Shown here piece after piece: positions 1 to 10,350 of a stretch of 64,000 nucleotides of DNA. This DNA is from Triatoma infestans. Taxonomy: Eukaryota > Arthropoda > Insecta > Hemiptera > Reduviidae. A model generated the notes under the pieces. It saw only the letters and a list, made by a program, of their open reading frames with translations, was not told the origin of the DNA and made no database searches. Position numbers and translations under genes: made by a program. The first letter of the stretch is position 1. Each line of letters opens with the position of its first letter. The stretch is taken from contig JAAEAF010006382.1 in NCBI GenBank assembly GCA_011037195.1, positions 1 to 64,000 of the forward strand. Reading direction: 5' to 3'.

Positions 1-1277
1 AAATAACTACAAAAATTAATTTTTAAATTTATGATAAAAAATAAAAACATATCAATCTTTGCGTAATTATATTTAAATACCATTAATAAATCTGTATTTA
101 AAAAAAAGAATTATTTCATCAAAGTGTTACTTGATGTTGACGTTGCCCAATTCGCGGTGTCAAAAAATGGTCATATCCAGTTATTTCCGACAAGCTTCGT
201 TTGCCTTAATAATGTTACCCAACAAGTGCTATTTTAGCTGCACGCCGGGCAGCGTTGATTGTAATTGTGTGCTAGCTTGTAGGTTATTGTTATAAAAACA
301 AATATTTTTATTGTGTTCGTTAACGTATAACGGTAATATATTTTTCCCTACTCAATAATATTATTTTTTATAGAATACAAATATACAATAAAATGAATAT
401 TATTTTATAGGTTTATCGAGATGGGTGAGTGTTAAGGTCGAATATTAAAAAAAAAAAAATACATTTTCTCAATTGACATTACCCGAAAAAAATTGAAATA
501 AAAAACAAAGGTCGTTACATTCCTAACATTGTATTTCAGCAAACAGCAGTTAATACATGATTTTTCAAATAATAATTTTAATGAATTATATTCAAAAATT
601 TCGTGAAACTAAATAATTTTTTTTTTTTATATTAGTTAAATGAGAAGTCATATTTTTTCTATAACAGAAAATATCCATGTGAATTTATTTTTAATTAAAA
701 TTGGATTGAATTTAGACATGTTCAGTTTTACTTATGCAGCACCCCCACTTGCAAACTTCGCGGGCCGCCACTAGCTAACAGACCACTTTTTGTAGCCAGG
801 GTTTCGTGTGAATTTATATATGTATCACTACAGTTTACGATCGACAGCGCCACTAAACGCGAAAAGTGGTATAGTGTAATTCTTAAGGAAGCCAATATGG
901 CACTAATAATTTCTCTAAATGATATATTATTTTGCTCGATTCCCGTGAGGGCAAGGTCGGTGTTTGACCTAGCATCGTGATACGAGTAAATTGTGAGAAG
1001 CTACATTTAGTAGCGCCCTAGGTAGCGAAGGCCGGAACTAAACGGCGTGGGGAATGCGGCATGCTTACCACACGCCCCCCTATTTAAACGCCGTCTGGCA
1101 AGCCTCGGTCCTTCTTCTTGGGCTGTTGCGCCATAGGTTGTTTGTTTTGTTGATATATTATTTCAGTTTTTTTTTTTTTTGAAAATTTGGAATGCTTGCG
1201 GCTCCTCTTTGTTTTAAGTTTTGGATTTTTTATTTTATTTTTTAACTGAAGTCAATAAAATATACAAAATAAATTAC
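1..1277. other. Flank left of TPST exon, no gene recognised
   Basis: This is mostly AT-rich sequence and lies in or beyond the next TPST intron (minus strand). I found no sequence encoding the expected next TPST exon here. Positions about 730-1130 form a less AT-rich island with a TATTTAAA-like box near 1080, which could be an LTR or promoter remnant, but no partner copy is visible in the window. Confidence 0.3.
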
Positions 1278-1408
1278 CTGACATCGGGATGGGCATCAAG
1301 CATAGCTCTCATAAGAGTGGTTCCAGAACGGGGAACTCCTCCAATGAATATAAGCGGCATCATTCTATCATATTGATAAACTTTGTTATCTTTTCCTACA
1401 ACGAAATT
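1278..1408 (-). CDS. TPST: Tyrosylprotein sulfotransferase, second coding exon (PAPS-binding motif)
   Basis: This 131-nt exon reads from 1408 down to 1278. It is preceded on the minus strand by a pyrimidine-rich tract ending in CAG (1411-1409) and followed by a GT donor (1277-1276). It encodes residues 43-85 plus two nucleotides of the next codon. The frame continues exactly from the upstream exon (phase 0). The peptide carries the TPST hallmark [20 protein letters not shown] (residues 62-81); R-S-G-T-T is the 5'-phosphosulfate-binding loop for the sulfate donor PAPS. TPSTs are Golgi type II membrane enzymes that sulfate tyrosines of secreted and membrane proteins. The next exon should start with the rest of an Arg codon and a Cys; it is not in the window, so the gene runs off the left edge. 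No frameshift or stop is visible. Confidence 0.93.
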
Positions 1409-1530
1409 CTGAAAAAAAAGGAGAAAACAAATATAAAATTAATGAAGTTATTAATAAAATTGGTGTACAAGTTGGCCGTTAGGTTTCACATGATGTATGC
1501 AGTGTCGGCTTGTCGGCTAGGCAGATTCCA

Positions 1531-1812
1531 GAGTAAAAAAAAAAACACTAAGTATTTAAAAAAAAAGTATTTTTATTTAAAACCGACGTTTCGGCAAGCG
1601 TTAGTTACCATCTTAGGGGGCTCTCTTAAAAATATTCTAACTTCTCATATTCTAAGAGAGCCCCTGCAGTTGTCAGTTGAGACAACGAAAATGTTGCCAT
1701 CAAATTCTGTCTTTTCATAACTTAAGAAAGCCCGTGAAGATGGCAAAACGTTTGCCGAGACGTCAGGTTTTTAAATAAACATATCACTTTAAAAATACTT
1801 TTTTTTTTGGAA
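1531..1812. repeat. PLE-type inverted dyad with degenerate hammerhead-like motifs in a TPST intron
   Basis: Two arms face each other: 1531-1630 (minus reading) and about 1720-1812 (plus reading). Both contain TTGCCGA(A/G)ACGTC followed by an A/T tail ending in AAAATACTTTTTTTTT. The plus arm reads GTGAAGA, then T, a GGCAAA/TTTGCC stem, then GAGACGTC, a decayed version of the hammerhead core CUGANGA...GAAA. A perfect 12-bp inverted pair, GGGGCTCTCTTA (from about 1617) and TAAGAGAGCCCC (ending about 1666), lies at the centre. The layout resembles other PLE-derived dyads in this window. Confidence 0.5.
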
Positions 1813-3333
1813 TCCTAGAAACTATCTGGCCGGTTGGCTGACAATTACATACGTCAAAGTTAGTAATCTATTAACCTTTGTTTGATGTCATTAGATAGTA
1901 TTTTAGTCAATTTTTAAAATTTTTTTATTTAGGTTGTCAGCAATTAATCACCCTTCATTTACTGCTAACTTTTCTACTTCAACTGAATATCAATCTGTCT
2001 CTTCGTTCCCTTTTCCAGGGATCCCGCCTCACCAGCCGCCTCCCATGCTCACGAAAGAGAAAAATCTGGGGTGAAACACTCACAAGACTTCCTCTGATTG
2101 CATTTATACACTTATGACAAATTTTCTTTCAACTTGGAATCTATTATTCAGAACTCTACTTAAATATAGAAGGAAAGGTTTATGTACATGCTGTTAGGCA
2201 TCCTTGGCTCAGCTAGACACTTCAATGTGGTTACAGTACCAATAACGTTGAAGGAACTCAAATTATTATTACTAATGATGGATGTACTAAGCCTATAAGG
2301 GCTCTTATCCTCAAGGAAAAAAAAACTTCTACTCCTAAGAGGATCCCCCCAGCAATCTACCGATCTGACTACAATATTTTAAGATATCTTAAACTCCAAC
2401 TACGAATATAATCCCTTGGGAGTGTTGAATTCCGAAATATGCGAATCCTAGTATTGGCGAAACGGTAGTACGGTGACACTTGATTAATGATACACCGTTT
2501 CCCTGACTCAATCGCCACAATTCTGACAAACAGAACTAGACTTCCTGCCTATTTATTCAATGACTGGTCACCCATGTGTGTCCAGGACCCTCATTTATAC
2601 CCTACTCAGAGAGAGAAGTTACTTCAAGTCCCCCTTTTTTTATTTTTTATAAATCCTCTGGCCTCACCATAATGGAGGCATCTCACCGTATCCCTCCCTC
2701 CAGTGCTTCTGCAATTCCATTTTCCTCCATTGTTTAACTTCTTAGTTACAAAACTGCTAAGTTGCAGCCACTGCAGGCTTGAGACCACAAAATGGTAATG
2801 TAGATCCCAACCTTAGGCAGCTCATCCACCTTCGCCTTGCACTCTATACCCGCATGTCGGCGTACAAGAAGAGCTCAACTCAAATAAAATTGAAATTTAA
2901 TACAACAAATTACGAGAAACTCCTAAATTAATTTTTTTTTTTTTTAAATAAAAGAGATACATTTTTATCTGTGCAATAACGATCCAATTTTAAAGAAAAC
3001 GAAAATTAAAAAAATTAAAAAACCCAAAAATCTTATTCCGAAAATTGGCACTTCCGGTTAATCGTTTTTACTTCAATTTGACAAGATCGCAATACTTCCT
3101 CTTGCTTTGGAGTAAAAAGGAAAATAAAAATATCATATGGCTGGATAATCATGAAAAATAATGTAGATCATTGTTATTAAAACATGAAGAGTTTATTACT
3201 ATAATTTTTTTAAATAAAATTACCCAAAGGAAATGCAACACTAATCATATACGGCCATTTCTGCATAGTTATACATAATAAAAAAAAAAACTTATTAAAA
3301 CACTTGGGACACCATGACCCTTTTTATACATAC
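1813..3333. other. TPST intron remainder; possible non-LTR gag relic
   Basis: The interval is intronic relative to TPST. A motif of the high-copy repeat (AATCTGGGGTGAAACACTC, near 2067) lies beside about 600 bp of mixed sequence at 2200-2860. That stretch has a short stop-interrupted reading (IPPAIYRSDYNILRYLK near 2347) that loosely recalls jockey-type Gag proteins. Support is weak. 2980-3130 again matches the high-copy repeat. Confidence 0.25.
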
Positions 3334-3480
3334 CTCTTTGGGCAGCATTAAAGGTGAAGATGAATACGAACTGGTACAGAACTGTAGTTTGTATGTGACA
3401 TAGAGGAAGAAGGTAGCAATGGCTAGAAGTACCAGCCATCTTCGGCCACCTCTACTCATCCTGTTTGACTCATGCTTCAC
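3334..3480 (-). CDS. TPST: Tyrosylprotein sulfotransferase, first coding exon (signal anchor)
   Basis: The exon spans 3480 to 3334. The coding part starts at ATG 3459 and gives 42 residues. An AG acceptor (3482-3481) lies immediately before it, so at least one 5'UTR exon must lie to the right. The donor GTATGT begins at 3333. Residues 1-7 are basic (Arg3, Arg6, Arg7) and residues 8-23 are hydrophobic, matching the short cytosolic tail and single signal-anchor helix of a Golgi type II protein. The rest is a Ser-rich stem. I chose ATG 3459 because the frame upstream opens only through the intron boundary. It splices in phase 0 to the exon at 1408 across a 1925-bp intron. An upstream ATG at 3473 opens a five-codon out-of-frame uORF whose TGA overlaps the start codon. 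The N-terminus is poorly conserved in the family, so identity rests on the next exon. Confidence 0.85.
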
Positions 3481-4600
3481 CTGTCAACAAACAGACAAAT
3501 AGACAAATAAATTATTAGTAGAAAAATCATCTCTTAAAATATAAACAAACAATTAATAACTACACACTATTTCAATAATATAATATTAAAATAATAAAAG
3601 TTATTATCAGGTGTTATGAAAATTATAATGGAGTAGGGATCAATATAGATAAAAGTACAAATATAACATATGACAAAATAAATTCTCTTCTATAAAGATA
3701 AATAAAACATGCATTCTTAAAAAAAAAAACAAATAGATAAATAATCGAGTCGCGGAACAAATTAGACCAGTATGTTTTTATAAAATCTAAGATATATACA
3801 ACAATGAATACCAGGGTTTTGTTATATGAAAAACTCATTTAAATATTCAACAAAGTTAAACAATGGTTTATAATTTCTTATTACATTAACAGATTTAACA
3901 TGGCGGCATTTCTATTTCTCTTTCCAAGACTTTGTTGGAAAATACAATTCTTGCATAATTCCACTACTTTAGTAAAAAAAAACCTGAGAACTGTTAAAGA
4001 TGCTTTTAATCATGATTATAACGATTACTAAATATTAAATGTTATTCATTTGCTTTGGCATTTTTAGTCATTATTTCCACCAAAACCCCAAAAAATTAAT
4101 TTTTTCTGCATATTTTCAAACAAAATATTATGTCAAAAGATTATTTAATTAGAATACCAAGTTTAATGAAAGTCGATAGAATCGCTTTTCTAGAAAATCG
4201 TAAAAAAGTAAAATAAAATAAAAAAACAGTGAAGCATTTCCGGTTAAGGGATTTTGATCGAAAGCTTTGTATCGTGATTCCTGAACGGGGCCTTGGGAAA
4301 TAATGATTCATTTTGAGTTATTTATTCGCATGCTCACACACACCGCCTTATGTTAACTCCAATAAAAAAAAAAAAAAAAAAAAAATTTGAAACACTCATA
4401 TGACTTTTTCTTATTCCTATTATATTTCCGGTGAAAACTCAATTTGGATAATTTTACTTCCCTTTACAATATAGTATTGTATTAGAAAAGGGAACTAAGT
4501 TTTGATTTAATGTACATAAATGTAATTTATACTACTCCTTTGCCAAGGAATTGTAAAATATTCTAGAGCAAATAAACAAGTTATAATAATATAATACTTC
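3481..4600. other. AT-rich stretch with high-copy repeat pieces
   Basis: No coding sequence is visible. Positions 4070-4450 match the minus orientation of the window's abundant noncoding repeat (AGAATCGCTTTTCTAGAAAATCG, CATTTCCGG and a CACACACACC tract). A 5'UTR exon of TPST could lie here but cannot be identified by eye. Confidence 0.4.
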
Positions 4601-4813
4601 CCTTTACTAGGAGAAGAAGTAACGCGGAGATCACGGGTTCGAATCCAGTCGTGCTACCCTTAGATTTTCTCTTCCTAGGAGCCCCTACAGCTCACTGTCC
4701 GGTGATGGACAGTGTTGTCTTGTAACGGGGAGAAACACGGTTCCGGAGGCCGGCAGTGCCTGAGAAGAAGGCTCCGGGCGCAAATGACACGATGTTAAGA
4801 GCCTTTCATTATA

Positions 4814-4860
<47 letters not shown>
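4600..4860 (+). repeat. tRNA-derived SINE, copy 1 (5' end disrupted)
   Basis: A B-box GGGTTCGAATCC lies near 4639, followed by the SINE body shared with the other copies (CACTGTCCGGTGATGGACAG, GGAGGCCGGCAGTG). It ends in an A-tail of about 40 residues (4818-4859). The A-box half is replaced by unrelated sequence, so RNA polymerase III transcription is unlikely. Confidence 0.8.
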
Positions 4861-4861
<1 letters not shown>

Positions 4862-5394
4862 TAAAGAAAATAAACGTAGACAGGGGACCTCAAAAGATGT
4901 CATTTAAAGTAGAAAAATTTACAAGTTCGTAACACTGCCTCTTACAGCACAATAATAAATTCAAATAAATAAATAAAATGGAATTAAAGTGCTGCACAAC
5001 ATGTATTTACGATAAAATTCAATTTAGATTCACAAAATCTAATATAATCTAATTATGTAAAGAAAACTTAAGAGATAACAAATATATTTTAATAAATTAG
5101 TAATAATATAAACATACCAGCGATAACTTTCAGCTAATAGTAGATATAAATTTATAGCTATTCACTAGATCTTCTAAAATTATTGGAGTAATTAATCACC
5201 TGGTAGGGAAACTGTTACTAGTAAACAAATGTGTCCATTGGGAATCAAAACAAGGACAACTGGGTTCAATTTATTACATTACATACCATTACATATACTC
5301 GTATATCTATCACATAAACATTAAGTTTGAAATTACTATAATGTTAAAAAATAGATTACATAGTTGTTAGTTAATTTTTTTAATTTTTTTTTTA

Positions 5395-5960
5395 CTTTTT
5401 TAGGAAGTGCAATTATGGTGATCGTGACAGATTTTCGAAATTGAATTTTAACTGGAAATACATGTTTTGGGGTCCCCAGAATACGAAAAAATATATTTTT
5501 TAGCAAATAGTCGACATGAACGAAAAGTTGCAGGAAGTTCTCAAACTTGGTATTACGTTTAGGCACTAACACCGCATCAGACATGAAGATTTCGGGCAAA
5601 AATCCATCAACCGGAATTGTGACTTCACGGAATAGATTTGTCAGGTTTTTGTGATTTTCTCAGAAATGGTTTCAACGTTTTTCTTTAAACCTGGAATGCT
5701 TGCTGCATAGTTAGAACCGTATCAGTTTTTATGAAACATTTTTCTGAAAAAATTTATTCTGGAGGGGTATTGGGGGGTCTTAAACTTAGTTTGTTCAAAT
5801 TTAAATTTGCTGATTTAAAAAGTTTTGTTGATTTTGTCATAGAGCGCTGCGCATAAGGCTGCTCAGAATACAAGAGAAATCTCTGTCTCCGTTTTCAAAG
5901 CCAGTTCAACTAAACATTGTAGCGTTGCAATTTTAAAGACAATTTCTAGATTAAATTGTA
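5395..5960 (+). repeat. High-copy noncoding repeat, plus orientation
   Basis: This is a degenerate copy of the family best seen at 21955-22925. Recognisable landmarks in order are AGGAAGTG, AATTTTAACTGGAAATACATG (in part), GGGGTCCCCAGAATAC, TTTTTTAGCAAAT, AACGAAAAGTTGCAGG and CATCAACCGGAA. A GC-poor tail runs to the SINE inserted at 5976. No protein is encoded. Confidence 0.7.
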
Positions 5961-5975
5961 TTAATTGCAGTAAGA

Positions 5976-6213
5976 GGGAAGGGAATAGCTAAGTGATTAC
6001 CGTGCTAGACTCCCACACAGAGGACCCGGGTTCGAGGCCAGCTGTGCTGTCCTTAGATTTTTTCTTCCTAAGAGCCTCTACAGCACACTGTCCGGTGATG
6101 GACAGTGTTGTCTGTAACGAGAGAACACTAATCGAAGGCCGGCAGTGCGCTGAAAAGGCCCCGAGCGCCAATGATCATAGATGTTGACGCTCTTAAAATT
6201 TAAAAAAAAAAAA
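5976..6213 (+). repeat. tRNA-derived SINE, copy 2 (full length)
   Basis: The head GGGAATAGCTAAGTGATTAC supplies an A-box-like element and GGGTTCGAGGCC a B-box with changes. The body holds two complementary segments (CACTGTCCGGTGATGGACAG) and GGCCGGCAGTGCGCTG, and it ends in a short A-rich tail. A tRNA-like 5' region plus A-tail marks it as a SINE rather than a tRNA gene. Confidence 0.85.
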
Positions 6214-6239
6214 TAAAGTAAACGCACTTTTCGGTCATA

Positions 6240-7260
6240 CGATTTTTTCAAACTCGGAATTTCAACAACATATTTAATTCTAATTATCATTATTTAAATG
6301 ACAGAATTGTCTAATAAACTGAAATAGTACTTTAGATGAAAACCTAACCCTATCCCACCCCCAAAAGTACCCTTAAATGAATTTTCCCGGAGAAATGTTT
6401 CAAATAAAAATTGTAGCTCTTTGTATTTGTAGTTAATGTACCAAGTTTAAAGAAAATCGTCGGAGCATTTTCGAGAAAATCGCAAAAAAGTAAAAAAAAA
6501 ACTAGTAAAGTGGTACTTCCGGTTGAGGAATTTTGATAGATAACGTACTATCAGATCCCATGGTGATACCTAAACGGAATATCAAGTTTCAACTTTCTAC
6601 GGTTTTTCATTTTTGAGCTATGCTGTTCACATACACACATACACTCACACACACCATCGCAGACCATTTGCTAAAAACCACTTTTTTGGATTTAGGGGAC
6701 CTCAAAACGGATATTTCCGGTGAAAACTCGATATGGAAAATTTGACACGATTACAATACTTCCTCTTACTAGGAGTAAGTGAAAGTAAAATAAAATCCGG
6801 ATGAGGTTTCGTACAAGATTTTTGTTTTTAATCTACCATTTTTATCTTAGTGAGGAGTTTTGTCTTAGTTTCGGATGATTTTCTCGAAAATGGTTTCTAT
6901 GATTTTCTTTTAACTTCGTATACAATTACCCTAAAATATACGTCTATCACTTTTATTTCAAAGATTTTTCTGTGAAAACTGATTTTAAAGACATTCTAGG
7001 ATAGGTGTGAAATTAGGCGTCCCTCTAATGAGCTATGTAAGGAATTTCTACGATTATGCCACCTATACAATATGTTAATATGTATTAAATACATTGCTAA
7101 AATTCCGAATTTGAGAAAACTTCGCTTGACTGAAAAGTGCAAATTTCCTCTTTTTTAATTTTCCGCATCAGCAGGTTTTTTTAATTTTTTTTTTTTTACT
7201 AACTATTTACATTAACATTCATCGCTTTTATTTGAAACTTTTCCCCAAGAAAAGTGATTC
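6240..7260 (-). repeat. High-copy noncoding repeat, minus orientation
   Basis: The reverse complement of 6240-6790 aligns by eye with the start of the copies at 21955 and 39106 (landmarks GGTACTTCCGGTT, ACACACCATCGC, GGGGACCTCAAAACGG, ACTTCCTCTTACTAGGAGTA). 6790-7260 continues as more divergent sub-units (TTTTCTCGAAAATGG, TTTATTTGAAACTTTT). Confidence 0.75.
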
Positions 7261-8640
7261 TAGGGGGATTCTATGACTCACGCTAACCTCAAATAATGGC
7301 ATTTCATTACAACGTAGTGAACTGGAACCAATCACTAGCAAATTCGCCAAAACTGAACTCAATAGTTCTATTCGCAACCGCATCAAGTGCTACTACTGAT
7401 CCTCCAAGCCCACGTCAACTGTGTATTACACACTCTGTCACGCCTACTACCAATGTATTGGAGAATGAACTTCATTTGGACAGCCAATCTCTCACCTAGA
7501 AGCCTGGCTCTAGCGGTAAGAAAAATTAAACAAAGCCACTATCTGAGAAGCTTAAGAATCAAGTTACCAGATAGGCCTTAAAGAACGATCAACAGACGCT
7601 ACATCAATTTCAACCTTTAAAGGTTCACCAAGCTAGCCGCACTAACTAGCCGCACCGTTAGAGCTAACAAGAGTTCTTTCTAACAAGCCTCAGGTGATCC
7701 ATGACAGCAAACCTACACCACTTTACATTCACCATGCTACAAACAATCATAACTCTTCTCTCAGTCACTCTAATCTCCATAACTCTCTTCTTCCCTTACA
7801 CAATGAATTCGTTAAAATATAAATTGTGTATATAGTGCCAATTCTCAATCATCATCTTGCTCCGTAGGTAGCACACTTAATAATATTCAATAAAAACTCA
7901 AAATCTGAAGAAAATTTGTCTTTTACTAAGTAATTTGCAGTAAGAGAAAATTGTTATGATCATTACGCTCTACCTAAAAGAATACTGAATATTCTGGCAA
8001 AATGGTTAAAAAGAGAATAAGAGAATAGGAAGAATACCAATATTTTGAGAAAGCTGAGAATAAAAAAAAAAAGTTGTATAAAGTCCTTGTTCAAAGTTTG
8101 ATCCTGTCTTGGAAAAATGCGCCTATGGAATAAAGAAGCTCTCAACTTAAGTAGATTTTAGAGAATACCCACGAATTTTTCTAGACTACAAAAAGGAAAA
8201 AAATAAATAAAGTAAAAAGACTGAATACAGTTGGAAGTCTAAGAAGTGACTATATTGAGATGCTATAAAAGGTCGAAGAAAGCGCTGTAATGAAAGGAGT
8301 AAAGTAAAAGTAGTGGATGTAAGAAAATGGTCTTCGAATATGAAAAAAGGAAATTGATAGAAGAATTTGATCAGGAAAACCTCAGTATGTGAAAGAAAGA
8401 AATGATCAAAATGGAGTAGATATTCCAATAAAAAAAGATTTTTATATAAAGTAATTCCTGTTAGTTTATTAGATAAAACACGACTGTACAAAACTAATCT
8501 GATAAAGTATATTGAATACGCCGAAAATGATGGCCTTCTTTCTTGGAATTATAGAACTCTGCTAAGGTAAAACAAAATTTTGTTCAAACTTTGGAATTCA
8601 CAATCTATATAAATAAATATAATAAGTGAATAGGATGATG
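7261..8640. other. Unclassified region
   Basis: I see no convincing gene. 7296-7800 is compositionally less AT-biased with short C-rich reading frames but no known domain. An AATAAA signal lies near 7889. 7950-8520 is purine-rich on the plus strand and gives low-complexity Phe/Leu-rich frames on the other, which I do not believe. Confidence 0.3.
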
Positions 8641-9120
8641 ATGTGTGATGATGAATGACGTGATTAGCTGGAGGAACGAAGCTACCCAGCGGGTAACACT
8701 CTCGCAGGAGTTACTTCCTATTGCTGGAGGTCATCAAGGGGCCAACAGTGGCTCAGTCGACGGGGTGGATTATCTGGTATAGTTGTGGAGGAGAGATTTT
8801 GAATAAGAGGATTAGAGTTGAGGGCGAGAGAGTCATAGAATTTTTTATATTTAGTTCTGACTGCTTCAGATACATATGGGATTTTGAGATCACTGTGAAG
8901 GGTGGAATTAGAGACATAGAATGGAGCATCTGTTATCTGACGGAGTATTTTGACTGAAAAGACTGAATTTTCTGGGAATTTGAGCGCTTGGTTAAACCCC
9001 ACAGTTTAAGTCCATAAGTCCACATTGGTCTGAGTTGTATATTAGTCGTTTGTGCTCGAGAGGTAGTTTCGATCGTCTTCCTATTAGTCTGAGTAGTAAC
9101 TTATTCCGTTTTGTTAAGTT
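8640..9120 (-). pseudogene. Jockey-like LINE, 5'-truncated ORF2 tail
   Basis: Read on the minus strand from about 9120 to 8660, the fragment encodes the C-terminal tail of a non-LTR retrotransposon ORF2, distal to the reverse transcriptase. Motifs include MWTYGLKLWG, FQSKILRQITDAPFYVSN, LHSDLKIPYV and a basic PPRRLSHCWPLDDL end. The same tail occurs at 54020-54540 and in the long LINE at 59.6-63 kb, so the three are one family or close relatives. The frame is broken near 9000. Loss of the 5' portion is typical of target-primed reverse transcription. The 3'UTR runs toward 8640 without a clear poly-A. Confidence 0.75.
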
Positions 9121-9690
9121 CAAGTCTTTTTAATGTTCAAACTTATTTTTAAAGAATTATTTCACCCGATAACGGATTTACTCAGCGATAGTGGTTTTCT
9201 AATAACTGTTCCTGAACCAAATTTGGAACAAATCCAATGTTCCAAATCCAAATGATGATATAGTTCTTCAATACAATGGTCACCTACAGGTTTCATTTAC
9301 AGGTTTAATCTACAATATGACACTGACTATAATAGCATAATGTAAAGCCTGGGCATAAAAATTATGTACGTATTATGCCAGTCATCAATTTCATGAAAGC
9401 ACTAATGGAAATACATCAAAACATTGAGGGGACTGGGGAGCGGAGTGTTTGGGCCAATATTCGGAGCCCAGTGGCGAGTTTTTTTAGTAACTACCAGGCG
9501 CAAATACACGCAATTGGAAGATTTGTCACATTTAACCGCGACAAGAAATATCGACTCAGAATATCGTAATCATATCCAATAGCCAGGCGGCCATTAAAGC
9601 ACTGAGCTCATATGTCATCAGCTCATATATGGTATGGGGACGCTTCGGCAAATTCCACCACAAATTCCGCATAAGCCTGTAAAACTATTT
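9121..9690. other. No gene recognised
   Basis: Mixed sequence with a short open stretch (9375-9569) that has no recognisable domain. It lies between a LINE tail and the high-copy repeat. Confidence 0.3.
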
Positions 9691-10350
9691 TTCTCTAACA
9701 ACGTTTCAAATAAATAGAAGTGATATGTGGCTGGCTATGTCTGTGCAGTTAGCATCCTTAGTTTAAAGAAAATATACCTAATTATAGTCATTTTAAGAAA
9801 ATTAAAAAAAAAAAACTCAAAAACCTATTCTGCAAAGTGGCACTTCCGGTTAAGCAATTTTCTTCATCTTTAGAATCCTATCAGTGCTTCTAATGTAGTA
9901 TATTATACAATAGATGGTTAAATCATTATTATACTGAAGTGATGGAAGCTTAATAATGTTCCTGTTCCTCCAAAACCCCCCAAAAATCAATTTTCCTGGA
10001 AAAATGATCCAAATAAAAGATGGTATAGTAAGAAATTTAAAGGAAATCAAAGGAAAAGTTTTCGTGAAAATCGCGAATAACTGAAAGAAAAATCAATCAG
10101 ATAGAGTCGCAATTACGCGATTCCGATTGACGCATTTCGAGCGAAACTTTCGTCGTGTCAGATGAGGTAGTAGTAACTAAACGGAAGCACTAACCTGTGA
10201 CTTTTCGTTTTTGAGATATTTTATTTAGGGCATACACAATCACAGAGATAATTCGCTAAAAACATTTTCTTTTCATATTCAGGAAACCTCAACACATGTA
10301 TTTCTGGTTAAAACTTAATTTCCGATCACAATACTTCCGCTTTTAATTGG
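9690..10350 (-). repeat. High-copy noncoding repeat, minus orientation
   Basis: Landmarks of the family in reverse order are TGGCACTTCCGGTTAAGC, AAATGATCCAAATAAAAGAT, GCGAAACTTTCGTCGTGTC, CTAAACGGAAGCACTAAC, AACCTCAACACATG and CAATACTTCC. Diverged but collinear with the copies at 6240 and 24720. Confidence 0.7.

Noticed and set aside
5990..6070. tRNA gene candidates at SINE heads (also 38501 and 40420)
   Set aside because: A- and B-boxes are present but the cloverleaf is not intact and each is continuous with a SINE body and A-tail.
8186..8491. 101-residue Phe/Leu-rich minus frame
   Set aside because: Reverse strand of a purine-rich stretch; no domain or composition like real proteins.
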